In this document: positions 63,638 through 64,000 of the stretch, one piece after another | How the letters are laid out: the number at the start of each line of letters is the position of its first letter | Position numbering within the stretch: the stretch's first letter is position 1 | NCBI RefSeq assembly: GCF_000495835.1 | Contig: NZ_AWGC01000004.1 | Span: 1-64,000, forward strand | DNA from: Asticcacaulis sp. AC402 | Lineage (GTDB): Bacteria > Pseudomonadota > Alphaproteobacteria > Caulobacterales > Caulobacteraceae | DNA: 64,000 nt | Reading direction: 5' to 3' | Position numbers and translations under genes: made by a program | Notes under the pieces: generated by a model | Database searches by the model: none | What the model saw: the letters and a program-made list of their open reading frames with translations, nothing else | What the model was told of the DNA's origin: nothing

Positions 63638-64000
63638 ATGACCGTTAAGAAATCCCTCAAGGTTCTGCTTGCCGCCTCTGCCTTGATGGTTGCGCCTCTG
63701 GCAGCTGTCATCGTTGCGGCGCCCGCAAGCGCCCAAACAAGCGATCTGGCCAAGCTTCAGATCACCACCCAGGTGATAGGAAATCTCAAGATCGTCGATG
63801 TTATGGCGCGCGCCGGCGCCCAGACCCTCCTGGCCGATGAAACCGTAAAGACCTTAACACAGCCGGAGCAGGACCGGCTGGTCAGCTTCTATACGGACGG
63901 ACTGTACGCACAGGAGTCCGTACTCAATGAGAAGCTGGCGACCAGTTGCACCGAGGCGTTCACCATGGAAGAATTGAAGGTGCTTCTGCGTCTGTCACAG
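63638..64000 (+). CDS. Exported helical protein (cluster member 4), cut by the window end
   Basis: At least 121 residues, no stop before position 64000. It starts at ATG 63638 with AGGAGGG upstream. Signal peptide MTVKKSLKVLLAASALMVAP, cleavage after ASAQ. The mature part begins SDLAKLQITTQVIGNLKIVD and contains CTEAFTMEELKVLLRLSQ, close to the FTxEELK-type stretch of DUF2059 proteins. It is the fourth gene of the run and a paralogue of member 3. Confidence 0.8.
   Translation, partial: MTVKKSLKVLLAASALMVAPLAAVIVAAPASAQTSDLAKLQITTQVIGNLKIVDVMARAGAQTLLADETVKTLTQPEQDRLVSFYTDGLYAQESVLNEKLATSCTEAFTMEELKVLLRLSQ

Overview
The window is a chromosomal segment of a GC-rich alphaproteobacterium, most probably of the Caulobacterales (Caulobacteraceae; an Asticcacaulis-like genome would fit). 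Evidence: a divergent alphaproteobacterial histidyl-tRNA synthetase, a secA / PPIase / argJ / mutT / comF / grxC / nitrilase / DUF1178 neighbourhood of the type seen in that group, two M13 metallopeptidases, and TonB-age secreted-protein style with Ala-rich signal peptides. No tRNA, rRNA, CRISPR array, phage or intact insertion sequence was recognised. Assignments are by reading motifs; no database search was possible.

Layout. 0-6.1 kb: small exported proteins, hisS, a candidate small RNA with its own promoter and terminator, and the first M13 peptidase. 6.2-11.5 kb: a TetR regulator with three operator-like palindromes, a second M13 peptidase inverted relative to the first with identical catalytic residue numbering, and a Kef-type K+/H+ antiporter. 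11.5-20.5 kb: a prephenate dehydrogenase-like protein, an EF-hand protein, a membrane LytTR regulator, two split-barrel flavin-type proteins divergent from a hemerythrin-like protein, and an RTX/cadherin-like exoprotein. 20.8-32.0 kb: a signalling region (NarX/NarL-type pair, XRE regulator, double-receiver, single receivers, hybrid GAF/PAS kinase, chemoreceptor, OmpR-type regulator). 32.3-36.5 kb: a glycan-use locus (esterase, GH92 exo-alpha-mannosidase, IclR regulator).

36.6-45.5 kb looks like an accessory block: a gene-free 0.55-kb stretch with a C12 tract, an excisionase-type HTH gene overlapping an ilvD homologue, then pyrC, a LysR regulator divergent from dabB-dabA (an energy-coupled inorganic carbon/bicarbonate uptake pair with the expected zinc ligands), and a cysD gene cut off after 54 codons. 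It would supply bicarbonate alongside bicarbonate-consuming or CO2-linked anabolism. 45.6-47.8 kb is groESL under a perfect CIRCE. 47.9-64 kb returns to housekeeping genes (grxC, comF, mutT, vapBC, argJ, PPIase, secA) and ends in a run of four small exported proteins, the last cut by the window end.

The most striking genome-scale signal is a dispersed palindromic repeat of about 100-125 bp with at least nine substantial copies and two fragments, always between genes. Its terminal TAGAGCGCAATCCG sequence repeatedly abuts or supplies the stop codon of the neighbouring gene.
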